Part shown: one piece after another, positions 46,101-57,180 of the stretch
How positions within the stretch are numbered: position 1 is the first letter of the stretch
How the letters are laid out: every line of letters starts with the position of its first letter
From: Zeus faber
Lineage: Eukaryota > Chordata > Actinopteri > Zeiformes > Zeidae
Length of the DNA stretch: 64,000 nt
Direction of reading: 5' to 3'
NCBI GenBank assembly: GCA_960531495.1
Contig: OY482860.1
Span: 31,328,776-31,392,775 of the forward strand
Position numbers and translations under genes: made by a program
Notes under the pieces: model-generated
Seen by the model: only the letters and a program-made list of their open reading frames with translations
Database searches by the model: none
What the model was told of the DNA's origin: nothing

Positions 46101-47331
46101 TGCCGAGCACATAATCACCAGCTGCCCCCTATACAGCCCACCCTCAGAAGCTGGCCTTTTTGACCCAGGACTGGAGACGAGGGCGTGGCTATATGACACT
46201 GAGTTGGCCATCTGATGATATACGAAAGAAGAAGCAAAACCAAGGAGCTGATTGCGGACTTTAGGCGTGGATCACAATCGAGGACGCACGCGCCCTTGTG
46301 GATTAATGGGACTTCTGTCGATAGGGTGAGCAGCTTCAGATATCTGGGAGTCCACATCACAGAGGACTTAACATGGACTGTTCACACAGACACTCTGGTG
46401 AGAAAGGCGAGGCAGCGTCTCTACCACCTCAGGCAGCTGAGGAAATTCCGGGTCTCGGTGAGGATCCTCAAGTCCTTCTACTCTGGAGCAGTGGAGAGCA
46501 TCCTGACAGGCAACATCACTGCCTGGTTTGGGAACTGTACTGCCCAGGACAGGCGGGCCCTGCAGAGGGTGGTGCGTTCAGCTGAACGTACCACTGGAAC
46601 TACCCTCCCCCCCTTGCAGGAGTTATACACCAGGAGGTGTAGTAGCAGAGCCCGTAGGATCATGAAGGATCCTCATCACCCCAACAACGGACTGTTTCAG
46701 CTGCTGCGGTCAGGCAAGCGCCTCCGCAGTCGCACAGCGAGAACAGAGACTGAGACGGAGTTTCTTCCCTCAAGCCATTAGAACTGTCAACGCTGACCTC
46801 ACCAGGGGTCCTAACTGAGCCATGCACTAGGCTCCACTACCTACTTTACTGTATGTAGCATACTGTACAGCATACTGTATCACTGTTCAGGGTTGTTCGT
46901 GATGCCGTATTGCTGCGCCGTACTGTTGTATACTGTGCTGTATTATCCCAAACACTACCTCACACTATTCACATTCACATGCCACTTTAATTCACATGCC
47001 ACTTTAAATGCACATATCTGTATATACATAGCCATATTCCTTCTATCTATTCCATTTTATTCCAATTTATTTTTATTGTATTTTATTCTTTATATTTTTA
47101 TCTTATTCTATAAGTATTCCACTTACTGTATTACGTTTTAGGAGTCAGTTAGTCGGTCTATTAGAAAGGAATTTTCTACTTTTTATTTTATTTTATTTTT
47201 TATTTTTTCCTAGGACATGTTGTGTGCTATCATCGGGTGCGTTGCATTACATTTCACTGCATATATGTATGGAAGTGTGTATATGTATGTGACGAATAAA
47301 AAATCTTGAATCTTGAATCTTGAATCTTGAA
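43193..47331 (+). mobile_element. Rex1/L2-like LINE, split by a second LINE
   Basis: RT part open from 43166 to 44194 (continuous from flanking sequence): RKAAGPDGISGRVLKTCANQ, LNDYRSVALTSVVMKCFERL, LFIDYSSAFNTI, TGSPQGCVLSPLLYSLYTHD and KFADDNVVVG (FADD catalytic box intact). The frame is interrupted at LHLNVSKT by the insertion 44173-46232 and continues at 46233 with KTKELIADFRRG, YLGVHITEDLTW and RCSSRARRIMKDP to 46781. Long 3' UTR and an AATCTTG tail at 47300-47331. It lacks the endonuclease (5' truncated). The open RT on both sides of the insertion suggests a fairly young copy. Confidence 0.88.
44173..46232 (+). mobile_element. I/jockey-like LINE nested in the Rex1/L2-like LINE
   Basis: Bordered by an 11-bp target duplication AGCAAAACCAA (44162-44172 and 46233-46243). 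5' truncated; the frame is open from the first bases (about 44175) to 46094, some 640 codons. RT blocks: LKLGKSPGRDNIHPEF, SYRPISLLCVPYKILERL, QAGFRRGRST, VVFLDLTAAYDTVWH, NGVPQGSVLSPMLFNIYIHD and YGYADDLAIM, so the catalytic YADD-type box is intact. A one-base frameshift near 46075 precedes the C-terminal CECGEPEQTAEHIITSC zinc motif. The 3' end is TGATGATATACGAAAGAAG. The best preserved retroelement in the window. Confidence 0.9.
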
Positions 47332-47690
47332 CATAACATGGAAGTTACAGTAACTATTACAATGTGCGTCAAGCAGTGTTACCTGGTACAATACGACATG
47401 AGTGGAATGTAGAAGTTACCCATGATGCAATGCAACCTAACATGGATGTTACAATTACAATTAGAATGTGTGTCATGCAGTGTTACCTAGTACAATACAT
47501 ATGTATCCACTTGATGACAAATATTTCATCCATCCAGCGACATATTATCACAGGAGGCTCCTTCCGTGTCAGATACACCAACAACAGTATGGTGACTGTT
47601 ATTACTAAAGTAGAAACAATGGTAAAAACACAACATGAAGGTGAAGCATTTCTTTATTTACCTTTGTGAAGATTACTATGTTTTTGTATT
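47332..47690 (+). mobile_element. continuation of the OB-fold element, with 104-bp tandem units
   Basis: After the LINE tail the sequence resumes (AACATGGAAGTTACAG...) and repeats about 104 bp later (AACATGGATGTTACAA...). GAATGTAGAAGTTACCCATG occurs at about 43149 and 47404. Further on GGSFRVRYTNNSMVTVITKV may be a second OB-fold start. Confidence 0.4.
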
Positions 47691-47709
47691 AAATTTATAA
47701 AAAATGTCA

Positions 47710-49200
47710 AGTGCCCAGGCGCCGCGCTCACTCACCCGTATTTTTCGCTGATTAGGGACAGGTTGTATCGAGTTAGCCGTGACACTCAGTCGGGAGAGGA
47801 AATAACCCAGTTGTTGGTGCCGAAAAGTCACCGGGAAATGCTTTCCCAGGCGGCTCACCATAACCAGATGGCAGGGCACCTCAGACACAATAAAACTCTG
47901 CAGCGGTAATGGCCCGCTTCTATTGGCCAGGCATTTGGGCAGATGTGCGCAAATGGTGCCGCTTGTCCCGCGTGCTAATTAATCAATCCTCTGGCTACAC
48001 CAACTGCACCGTTGAGGTCCCTTCCCCTAGTCGAGGCACCATTTGAAAGACTCGGTATGGACCTCATCGAGCCTTTTGACCACAGTGCTCGCGGGTATTG
48101 TTTTGTGTTAGTCCTAGTGGATTATGCAACCTGGTACCCTGAAGCAGTGCCCCTGCACAGTATTACGGCCAAAAGTGTGGCGCAGGTGCTGTTTCAGGTC
48201 ATCTCCTAGGTGGGATTCCAAAGGAAATCCTGACTGTCCAGGGCATTTTGTTTATGTCGCATACACTTTGCAAACTTAACGAGTTACTGGCGTCCGCTCA
48301 TTTCGAACCAGCTTTTACCATCCCCAGACCAACGGTCTTGTGGAGCGTTTTAAGAAAATGCTGAAAAACGTGACATTAAGATAGCTGTAATTGGGAAACA
48401 TGGCTGGACCCCCTGTTGTTTGCGGTGCGCGAGGTTCCCCAAGCCTTCACGGGATTCTTTTCTTTTGAGCTCCTTTTTGGCATGCTAGACCAAATTAAAG
48501 AAAACTGGGAGGAGGGGCCTAGTACCAGTAAAAACGATATACAGTCAATATGGACCTGAGAGCAAAGCTACATGCGCTGGGACAGCAGTCACGGGAGAAT
48601 TTACTCCAGGCCCAGGAACAGCAGCGCTGCTTATACGACAGAGGGGCCCAACTCAGACAATTTGCACCAGGAGACATTGTGTTAGTGTTGCTCTCTACGT
48701 CCAGCTCAAAATTACTTACCAAGTGGCAAGGGCCCTTTGTGGTCACGTGGCGAGTTGGGGAGGTCGATTATGAGGTTGCATGGTGAGACAGAGGCGGGGC
48801 GACGCAGATCTATCACCTGAACCTCCTGAAGCAGTGGAAGGAGGCAGCATCCGTGTCTCTGGCCACCACGGTTATTGAGGGGGATGAGCAGTGGAGGTAT
48901 GTGGCGGATGAGGGGGGCATGGTTAGGCCCCGTCTGCAGGGGACGGAGCTGGCTTGGTGGCACAGCTTTTCCGGGCCCTTCCCACAATCGGCCTCTTTAG
49001 CGCTGATTGGTTGGAACAAGCTGGGAGGGTCTTCTTCTATGTTCTTCTGTCTTTCAGGGGAGGATGGAGGAGCACTCAATCATTTCTAGTCTTTCTGTTG
49101 TGCCAGCGAGACTTTCTGTAACCAGCATGAATAAAAACCTTGCCATGTTGGCGCTCCACTACCCGAATAACTCCCATCTCCCTCCCTAAACATGTGGGTA
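47710..49200 (+). pseudogene. second Ty3/gypsy integrase remnant
   Basis: From 48012: SLPLVEAPFERLGMDLIEPF, then GYCFVLVLVDYATWYPEAVP (integrase core start with the first Asp), broken later pieces, and MDLRAKLHALGQQSRENLLQ with FAPGDIVLVLLSTSSSKLL (integrase C-terminus) at 48550-48780. Frameshifts and stops throughout. Differs from the chromovirus at 12-21 kb in family (no chromodomain seen). Sequence to about 49200 (ATGAATAAAAACCTTGCC) may be LTR. Confidence 0.83.
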
Positions 49201-50090
49201 GAGACTCCCACAGCTTATTTTTGTAACCTGTGCTGCATTTTACAGAACTGGAAAAATTGTAATACATACCTAAAACAACTCAACTGGACCCCGTGTATTG
49301 CTGCCTGCAGCTATTGTTATTGATTGGTGTTTTAAAATTTTTGATCTCTGTGTTTTTTGTGCTAAAAGTATCTGGAACATGATAATGGCAGTATGCACAG
49401 AGATGGTTGAGGTCTCGTTAGAACCGAGACATTTCAGACGTCTTGACGTTCGAGTTTGATCAATATCGATCTAATTTGGAGCAGAAATTAGTGAAAAACT
49501 GTCGTAATTTCATTAGTTTCAGGAGTGGGCCTCTTTGTGACATCATGATGCGAAGTCATATAAATCCAAGCTTCTTCACTCAGAACTCATTCCCCTCCAG
49601 CCACTTGCGAGTACAACATCTAGATAGACAACTTGAGCCACGCAGCGTTTAAATGAAATTCGGAAAACTGTTAACTTGTGCTGCGTTTTACAAAACCCTG
49701 GAAACTATAATCCTTCCAAGAAGACAACCATTGAAGTCCACACTGCGTCATCCAGGAACTATGGTAACTCTTAAAAACTCAGTTCTTAAGGGATATTTAA
49801 ACTGAACGCCAGAAGAGCAACATGAGGTGATGTAAGTGCACGTTGATTGGTCCAGACTTAAGTACACAGAACTGGAGTGGAAAACAGTCCAAAACATTCT
49901 GTGTTTGTGACCTCACACATGGAGTTCACATGCAGCTCCAGAGCAACAGGTCCAAGTCATGTCTGTTTTATTTTAGTCCCGAAGGTTTAAAAAGTTAATG
50001 AAACATCTTTGAGGGACATGCAGTGTTGAATCCATTTGAATGGAAGCGTGTTCTTGGTAACTTCCACACGGAGTGATTTCCATCCACAGA
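49201..50090. other. intron, nothing recognised
   Basis: Mixed, AT-leaning sequence with no exon or repeat family that I can name. Confidence 0.45.
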
Positions 50091-50124
50091 GACACTGTGA
50101 GGCAGGACTCTGTCGACTACCATG

Positions 50125-50200
50125 GGGGTGGGTGTGTGTATGTGTATATATATATATATGTATATATATATATGTATATATATGTATGTGTATAACGTAT
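50125..50200. repeat. TATATATG microsatellite
   Basis: GTGTGTATGTGTATATATATATATGTA-type short-period runs. Confidence 0.93.
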
Positions 50201-50397
50201 ATGCATTCATGCCTGGAAGGGGGTAATCCCCAACTGTTGAAGGCATTGTGTAGTATGTATCGATATATTTGTGTTATTTTCAATAAAGAAATATAAAAAC
50301 AAACACATTGAAGGCGCTTCACACTAAACTCGACAAACGACAAGAATAAATAGGAAGTCAGAGGTAGTAGGATAGATTCTTAAACTATTCTCTACAT

Positions 50398-50605
50398 ATT
50401 TTGTGTAGTACTGGATGCAGTACCTGGGCAGAGATAGTACAGTAGTTTATATGCTATATATATTCTGTATAGTACTCGGTACAGCACCTGGGCAGAGGTA
50501 GTAGTTTATATTCTATATATATTCTGTGTAGTACTCGGTGCAGTACCTGGACAGAGGTAGTAATATATATTCTGTATATATTCTGTGTAGTACTGGGTGC
50601 GGTAC
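50398..50605 (-). repeat. 59-bp tandem array copying the TSR2 splice donor
   Basis: Three extra copies of a 59/59/64-bp unit downstream of the TSR2 exon, each holding the exon end plus donor: CTCTGYCCAG|GTAC or GTGC. The donor-equivalent last exon bases are 50606 (real), 50547, 50488 and 50424. The units also contain GAATATATA. The frame is open across all of them. Confidence 0.93.
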
Positions 50606-50770
50606 CTGGGCAGAGAGCGATGTTGCACAATTTGCTCTGAGTCTCGGGGCCGTCGCAGGCGCGCCCACCGTGCAGGGGCGGGGCACACATCCTGGTGCGC
50701 GTGCGGTGGCCACGCCCACACGTGAAGGAGCACAGACTCCATGGAGACCACTCCTCCCACACGCCGTGCA
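50606..50770 (-). CDS. adgrb3: adgrb3 exon: thrombospondin type 1 repeat 2
   Basis: A 165-bp phase 1-1 exon with acceptor TTGCAG and donor CTGCCCAG|GTACCG. With the last base of the previous exon it reads [21 protein letters not shown], then six cysteines in all, ending CNIALCP. It has the WxxWxxW ladder and CSFTCGRG (O-fucose consensus), and matches BAI3 TSR2 almost residue for residue. The unusual point is the 3' end: its last ten or so bases and the donor are repeated three more times just downstream in a 59-bp tandem array (separate entry). The frame stays open through that array, so read-through or use of a distal donor would extend the exon. The shifts (59, 118 and 182 bp) are not multiples of three, so only the first donor keeps phase with TSR3. 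Confidence 0.95.
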
Positions 50771-51089
50771 CTGCAACACAGTACACAGTACTTCAGTACA
50801 AGGTATGGAGCCTATAACCCTTAAAGACAACACTTCATAAAGTATTACTGAACCTTCCTTCTGCAGACGGTGCTCATGCAGTTTATAATAAGTCATTGTA
50901 TCATTGTATAGTTATCCATATAGTCAGGCTACGGAGCTGATCAATCACTTTGATCAATCCAGTCTCACTTTGGATTTGTATTGAGAAACACTGCTACACT
51001 ACACTGCTCAGCCACAAGATTAAAACCATGGATAGGTGAAGTGAATAACATTGATCATCTGGTTCCAATGGTATTTGTCAAGGGGTAGG

Positions 51090-51090
51090 G

Positions 51091-51133
<43 letters not shown>

Positions 51134-51292
51134 TTATATATTATAATTATTTATATACTGTTATATGTTATTATTTTTATATATACTGTTATATATAATA
51201 TATGCTCTGTTATATATTATTATAATTGTATATATAATGTTATAAATTATTATTATAAATATTGTTATTTATTATTATTTTATATACACTGT

Positions 51293-51335
<43 letters not shown>

Positions 51336-51340
51336 TTATA
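51090..51340. repeat. AT-rich array inside Tc1 copy 2
   Basis: AT runs and TATACTGTTATATATTATAA units, placed at the same GATATATTAGG site as in copy 1. Confidence 0.95.
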
Positions 51341-52486
51341 TATACTGTGATACTTTTTTCTGCATCATTTGAAAGACGAGAATCAGAGCTTCCAAACAAG
51401 GTGTCACTTGTACAAATCAAGCAAATATTTTTGAAGCTATAACTTATTAATGACAAGGGTGTGGCAAACGGTGTTTCTGACATAATCACCTTGAAAGTTT
51501 TGCCGAGACTTGTCTTCATTCAGCTCCCAGGATGCAAATGAGGAGCAATAGCCTCATGGCTACTTAACATACTGCGGAATGGGCCAATCACTGCTTTGTT
51601 CTTGTGTTTTGAGGGAACGTTGAACGTATTTTTGTTTTGAAAAAAGCTTTTATTTAACAGTAAGAATATACATGTTTTATATAAAAGTGGAATTTATTTT
51701 CCTGTGGTGCTTGAAAATATTCAGTTTCATTGTCACATTCGGGTTGAAAACTGTTTGAAATGTTCTCCAAGTCCGGAGTAATATCAGATTCAGCATCGCT
51801 GTCACTATCATGGTGGAAAATGAAGTCCAGTGCACGCTGCTTACACTGACTTGGATCTATTGCACTGGTCAGATTGAGGTCCGTGATATGATTTCGATCT
51901 TCCTCCACCCGCTTCTCCTAATCATTCAGAGTTTTCACAGACAAGTGAAACCGGAGCCTCGTCTTGTTTACGGAAGGGACGGTGATGTCAGTGACACGCC
52001 TCCTCCACAACGCTGTCTCCATGTGTGTATAAAATACGTCATATTTAAAGGCTGAACTCTATCAAAGCAGTTTCACATTGTGACTTCACATCACGTGGAA
52101 TATGGAGGAATGATCTTCACCTGGACTGTCATTTTTAAGGAAACCATCGATCTCCGTCGTGGGTCTCGGAGAGTGAACTGTCTTTCCCCATGTCATCTAA
52201 CGGGAATATTTAACTCCACGGTTTAACATTTTTCTACTATTTATAAATCAAACTCGGTTTTGAAAATACATTGAGAGATATAAAAAACCACAAAGGAACA
52301 CAAATCTGGAAAAATCAAATTTTCCTTCAAGTAAGGTTTTTTGAAGGAAAAACCTGGCGATTTTAGAAATGCGCGAGATGGCGGCTTTTGCTGTGGTGGG
52401 TCAAAATATTAATATATAAATAAACAGTTACTCAAATAACAACCGGGCCTCTAATAAATGTTATTATTATTACAATTATTATATTA
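51341..52486 (-). mobile_element. unidentified insertion in Tc1 copy 2, with a small acidic ORF
   Basis: About 1.1 kb unlike the rest. On the minus strand 51908-51654 encodes 84 residues (MEEDRNHITDLNLTSAIDPS, then HHDSDSDAESDITPDLENIS). An acidic Ser/Asp-rich start is common at the N-terminus of piggyBac-like and some other transposases, but nothing more can be said. No terminal repeats were found. Function unknown. Confidence 0.35.
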
Positions 52487-53266
52487 GGCAGCAAGTGAAC
52501 AGTCAGTTGTTGAAGTTGATTTGTTAAAGCAGCGTAAGGATCTGAGCCACTTTGACAAGGAGCACATTGTGATGCAACGGGGTCAGAGCATCTCCACAAG
52601 CACAGGTCTTGTGGGCTGTTCCCGCTATGCAGTGGTTACTACCTACCAAATGTGTTCAAGGAAGGACGACCGGTGAACCGGCGACAGGGTGATGGGGCCC
52701 AAGCCCAAGCTTGGGAGCCAAGTTTAGCCCATCTGGTTCAATCCCACAGAAGAACTAGTGTAGCACAAAGTGGTGAAAAAGTGAATGTTGCTATGATACA
52801 AAGGTGTAGAACAGCGCTCAGAGTGTTCATGCTGACCCCTGTTCACCCCTGAAAGCACCTACAATGGACACGTGAGTGTCATAACTGGACCATGGAACAA
52901 TGGAAGAAGGTGATGACTCATGAATCACGTTTTCTTCTTCATCATGCGGATGGGTGGGGTTAGGGTCCCATCCGATGGAGCATCTGTGGGATGTGCTGGA
53001 ACAACAAGCCCGATCCATGGGGGCCACACCTCCAACTTCCAGGATCTGCTGCTAATGTCTTGGTGCCAGATACCACAGGACACCTTCAGAGTCTGGTGGA
53101 GTCCATGCCTCCACGTCACAGCTGTTTTGGGGACACGAGGGGGAGCTGCACTATAGTAGTGGTTATTTGTGGTGGTTTTAATCAGTGGCTGATCAGTGTA
53201 CATGTATATCCTGTAGTAGAGTAAAAAAATACTGTCCAAAATGAATGTACTTAAGTAGTATACTGT

Positions 53267-53318
53267 ACTGTGATGTGATGTGATGTGATGTGATGGGATG
53301 GGATGGGATGGGATGTGG
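53267..53318. repeat. TGATG/GGGAT pentanucleotide repeat
   Basis: GTGATGTGATGTGATG turning into GGGATGGGATGG. Confidence 0.95.
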
Positions 53319-53423
53319 GGATGGTGTGGTTTGAGCACCACACCTTTTCTGGCTCTAGGTAACTGTTGCCCAGGATCAGAGTGGTTGTACACCTGTTGTT
53401 TGTTGATTGGTTGAACGTTGAAC

Positions 53424-53598
53424 CACCCATCCATCATACATCCATCCCTCCACCCATCCATCCATCCATCCATCCATCCATCCACCCATTCATCCACCCA
53501 CCCATCCACCATCCATCCATCCATCCATCCATTTCCCATCCATCCCTCATGCATCCATCCATCCATCCATCCATTAATTTCTCATCCATCCATCCAGT
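53424..53598. repeat. CATC tetranucleotide repeat
   Basis: CCATCCATCCATCC with CCA and CTCAT interruptions. Confidence 0.95.
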
Positions 53599-53599
53599 C

Positions 53600-54470
53600 A
53601 GGTTAGTCCTAACTGTGAGTTTAGGACAAACTAACAGGTTAGTACAAAGTAACACGTTAGTACTAACTTAATGACAGTACTAACTGTCAGGTTTGTCCTA
53701 ACTGTCAGTTTATTACTAACTAACAGGTTAGTACGAAGTAACACGTTAGTACTAACTTAATGACAGTACTAACTGTTAGGTTAGTCCTAACTGTCAGTTT
53801 AGTCCTGACTGTCAGGTTAGTACTGAATGTCAGTTTAGTCCTGACTGTCAGGTAAATCGTGACTGTCAGTTTAGTACTAACTGTCAGGTTGGCCCTGACT
53901 GTAAGGTTAGTCCTGACTGTCAGTTTAGTCCTGACTGTCAGTTTAGTCCTGACTGTCAGTTTAGTCCTGACTGTCAGGTTAGTCCTGACTGTCAGTTTAG
54001 TCCTGACTGTCAGTTTAGTCCTGACTGTCAGTTTAGTCCTGACTGTCAGGATAGTCCTGACTGTAAGGTTAGTCCTGACTGTCAGGATAGTCCTGACTGT
54101 AATGTTAGTCCTGACTGTCAGGATAGTCCTGACTGTAAGGTTAGTCCTGACTGTCAGGTTAGTACTAACTGTCAGTTTAGTCCTGACTGTCAGGATAGTC
54201 CTGACTGTAAGGTTAGTCCTGACTGTCAGGATAGTCCTGACTGTAAGGTTAGTCCTGACTGTCAGGTTAGTACTAACTGTCAGTTTAGTCCTGACTGTCA
54301 GTTTAGTTCTTACTGTCAGTTTTAGTACTAACTAACAAGTTAGTACGTAGTAAGACGTTAGTACTAACTTAATGACTACTAACTGTTAGGTTAGTCCTAA
54401 CTGTCAGTTTAGTCCTGACTGTCAGGTGAGTACTGACTGTCAATTTAGTCATGACTGACCCAACTAACCT
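53600..54470. repeat. 18-bp minisatellite, TTTAGTCCTGACTGTCAG
   Basis: About 45 copies. Flanking blocks hold the variant TTAGTACTAACT with CTAACAGGTTAGTACGAAGT, repeated near 53640, 53725 and 54335. Open Leu/Val/Thr frames are by-products. Confidence 0.95.
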
Positions 54471-54756
54471 AACTTACTAACTAACAGGTTAGTTCTAACC
54501 CTTCTTTGTTGATGAAAGTTGTGATGTTTGACTCTGTACGGTTTAGTGGTCAGAGGTCGGAGGTCAGATCAGCTTATGATCACTTAGATATTGAGTGTAA
54601 TATGCTGATAGAGCTGCATGGGCAGACCTTTCCATTGCATTGCGCTGTGAACTGCTGTTGTAAATGCTCCATGAAATGCAAATGAAATGACTTTGTAAAA
54701 CAAATGGAAAACACAAGCTTGATGGTAAAATATCACAACATAATGTTTGAAGAAGG

Positions 54757-54812
54757 AAATAATAATAATAATAACAATGATGATGATGATGATGATAATA
54801 ACAACAACAACA
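54757..54812. repeat. AAT/GAT/AAC trinucleotide tract near TSR1 donor
   Basis: AAT, GAT, AAT and AAC runs ending about 20 bp from the TSR1 donor. Confidence 0.93.
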
Positions 54813-54832
54813 GGGTACATGTCCTGCTGTAC

Positions 54833-54994
54833 CTGGGCAGGGGGCAGTGTTATTGCAAAAGCGCGACTCTCGCAAGGGCCCGCTGCAGTGCATTCCGTAC
54901 GGGGAGACGCAGGTTCGGGTTCGAACCTGCGAGCCCTGACCACATGACACGGAGCACGAGCTCCAGTGGGACCAGTCCTCCGCTCCGGGGTCAC
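54833..54994 (-). CDS. adgrb3: adgrb3 exon: thrombospondin type 1 repeat 1
   Basis: This 162-bp exon is bounded by a CCACAG acceptor and a CCCAG|GTAC donor. It starts with two bases that complete a codon and ends one base into the next (phase 1-1), as TSR exons usually do. It reads [20 protein letters not shown] and onward, with six cysteines, a WxxW tryptophan pair (a C-mannosylation type motif) and CSVSCGQG, which fits the O-fucosylation consensus. [19 protein letters not shown] matches BAI3 TSR1. TSRs of this receptor are extracellular and take part in ligand binding. The other minus-strand frame through this exon is also open, but only the frame given here has the TSR cysteines. The preceding exon was not found upstream to 64 kb. 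A TTG/ATC-type microsatellite begins about 20 bp beyond the donor. Confidence 0.93.
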
Positions 54995-55149
54995 CTGTGG
55001 AGAGGGGAACAGCGTTAGTGCCGGGACACCGGCCAGGAAGACGAGGAGGACCAAGTTACGGGATATCTGCTCCTCTTCTCTGTGACCTCTGAACTTTCAT
55101 CAACTGGAATGAGAATGGTTCTGTTGATTTGAGTTTAAATCATCAAGAG

Positions 55150-55275
55150 GTGGCTATATAGTTATCCTGTATATATACAGGCTATAGATATGTATACAGT
55201 ATATCTAAATATATTCAGTATACTATATAGATATGTATACTGTATATATAAATATGTTCAGTATATAGATAAACA
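55150..55275. repeat. ATATACAGTATA-type AT-rich repeats
   Basis: Short units of TATATAGATATGTATACAGTATA. Confidence 0.8.
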
Positions 55276-57180
55276 TACACAGAATATGCATTTATTCAAA
55301 GATCACAGAAAAGGTGTTTCATAGTCATTGACAGACACATTATGCCTATAACTTACTGTTGAATTTCAATACTAATTCATGCATTAAAAAAATGATATAA
55401 AAAAAAGTTAAACAGCCACAAAGAAGATTTTATACAAACATGGTCACATGCGAGAAAGACACATCTGACTGAAAATAAAATTAAAATGGTTTTGAATGTG
55501 TGTTAGTTCACAGTCTGACGTATGGATTCAAAAGATCTAGTTTCCATGGCATCGGTGGAAAGCCGACTGTGTGTTGGGAGATTGTCAAAAACGTATAGTT
55601 TTCTAACTTTATTCAGCAGGTCAGATGTCATTGGGCTGAAATTCGGACATAACTGAAATTCCACATTTAAGAGCCCAAATGTTGAACAAAGTTCTCAGAA
55701 TTGTGTGTCAAATTTGTGTCAAATGTTTTTTTTCCCATCTATTCAGGTATTTTCCAGTTTTCCTGTTGATAAAATGGTGAAATATGAAACTTCTGGGGCC
55801 AAAAAGCAGAACGTGCTGAATAAAGCCTCAATAAACTCTTGTGTGTATTTTTCAGCTCTGAATACATTTCTGTCTTTTAAAATCAATCATTGTTCTGTAT
55901 GTCTGTGTTTTAAAGCTGTGAAAGGTGGATCAATCTGGGTGGAGGAGGATGGAGCTGGTGGTGCTGATGCTGTTAGGGGTTAGTGATGAGGAACCAAATG
56001 AACTGAGATGGAAACACATGGAGAAAAGAAAAGAAAGCAACAAAAGAGGAGTTTCTCTCGCGACCCCCCCCAGAAGACGTTCCCTCTGAATCAAGAGATC
56101 AATACGTGTCTTTAGCCTCCACATGTTTCTCTCTGAACTAAAAGTCTCATTTCTTAAATTTACATTTCTTTTATCTCTTGGCGGCATCGATCACCTCACT
56201 TTGTCCCAGAGTGCGCTTCGCTGCTTTTACACTTTTCCAATGAATTGCATTAACTTGATGGCGCCTGGGCAGGAAGGAGAAGCGCGCGGTTATACCTTCT
56301 CTGAATGAACGTTGTGTGAATTTATAAGAATAAAACAAACAGACGCACACGACCCAATGAAGTTGTGTGCGTCTGTAAGCAAATACTGGCAGAGGACGAG
56401 GAAAGAGCAGCAGAGAAAGTCAGAGTGCAGTAAAGAGAAAGCATGCATGTGACTGATGGATTAAAGAAACAGAACTAGTTATTACCAGTTTGTGCCATAA
56501 ACCTAGCGGCCTCGGCCTGCTCCTGCAGGGCCTTTGTGTCATGAACTGATCTCGGCCGCTGACTTTTTACTGTATGCTCGCCCATCATTCCATATTCTAG
56601 GGACAGAATAGATTCATATCAAACCTTGGACATTCTGTTTCATCAGCAGTGCACGGCTAGAAACAAAGAGCACACACATGGACGTTCCTTCCTTAAACAG
56701 CGATCTATCAGGTGAGTGGAGGTATTAATTAGCTGGAAGCACAGGACACAGAGCAAACATGCAGATCAACTCACATCCACTTGGAACTAACCTCCCTCCC
56801 TCCCCAAAGGAAAAGAACAGAAAATGAAAGTAAAATGTGTAAGCCATCGGAAAGCCACAGAGGAGGGGGTCATGGTATCACATGCTGTATTGATCCACAG
56901 TTCCTGATCGCTTCGTCTGATTGATGTCTTTCTGCTCCGCTTCACGGCGGAATCAGACAAATGTATTCTGAGCTGTTTTCACTGCTCGGCCGCTTTGTTT
57001 CTGAGAGAACAGCAGAAAACGCATATTTTTTCCTGAGAATCAGTTTGTGAAAATATTGACTCCAATAGATCATGTGATATTTAAATGAGAAACATGGAGA
57101 CTAGTAGATTATCACTATGGGTTGGTTAAAGCGTATCATTTGCAAATAGACAAAGTGACACATCAATGACAGACTCATAT
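55276..57180. other. single-copy-looking intron stretch
   Basis: About 1.9 kb without tandem repeats or transposons that I can see, upstream of the TSR1 exon. No exon is identifiable; both strands were read. It is the only long stretch of this kind in the window, so it is a reasonable place to look for conserved regulatory sequence. Confidence 0.5.

Larger units (their letters stand above)
51002..53198 (+). mobile_element. Tc1-like transposon copy 2, AT-inflated and interrupted
   Basis: TA at 51000 and 53199; left end CACTGCTCAGCCACAAGATT, right end GGCTGATCAGTG. The 5' part runs to GGGGTAGGGATATATTA (51080-51098); the transposase part resumes at 52487 (ATTAGGCAGCAAGTGAACAG). Coding matches include CTGAGCCACTTTGACAAGGA and, near the end, GAGCATCTGTGGGATGTGCT. 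Most of the DDE core is deleted (between about 52935 and 52970), so no active transposase. Same family as 23235-24190. Confidence 0.83.

Noticed and set aside
54584..55054. 156-codon minus-strand frame through the TSR1 exon
   Set aside because: Shifted frame lacking the TSR cysteine pattern; the +1 frame between splice borders is the real one.
55930..56187. 85-codon minus-strand frame upstream of TSR1 as a missing exon
   Set aside because: No similarity to the CUB-TSR linker of BAI3 and no convincing splice borders.
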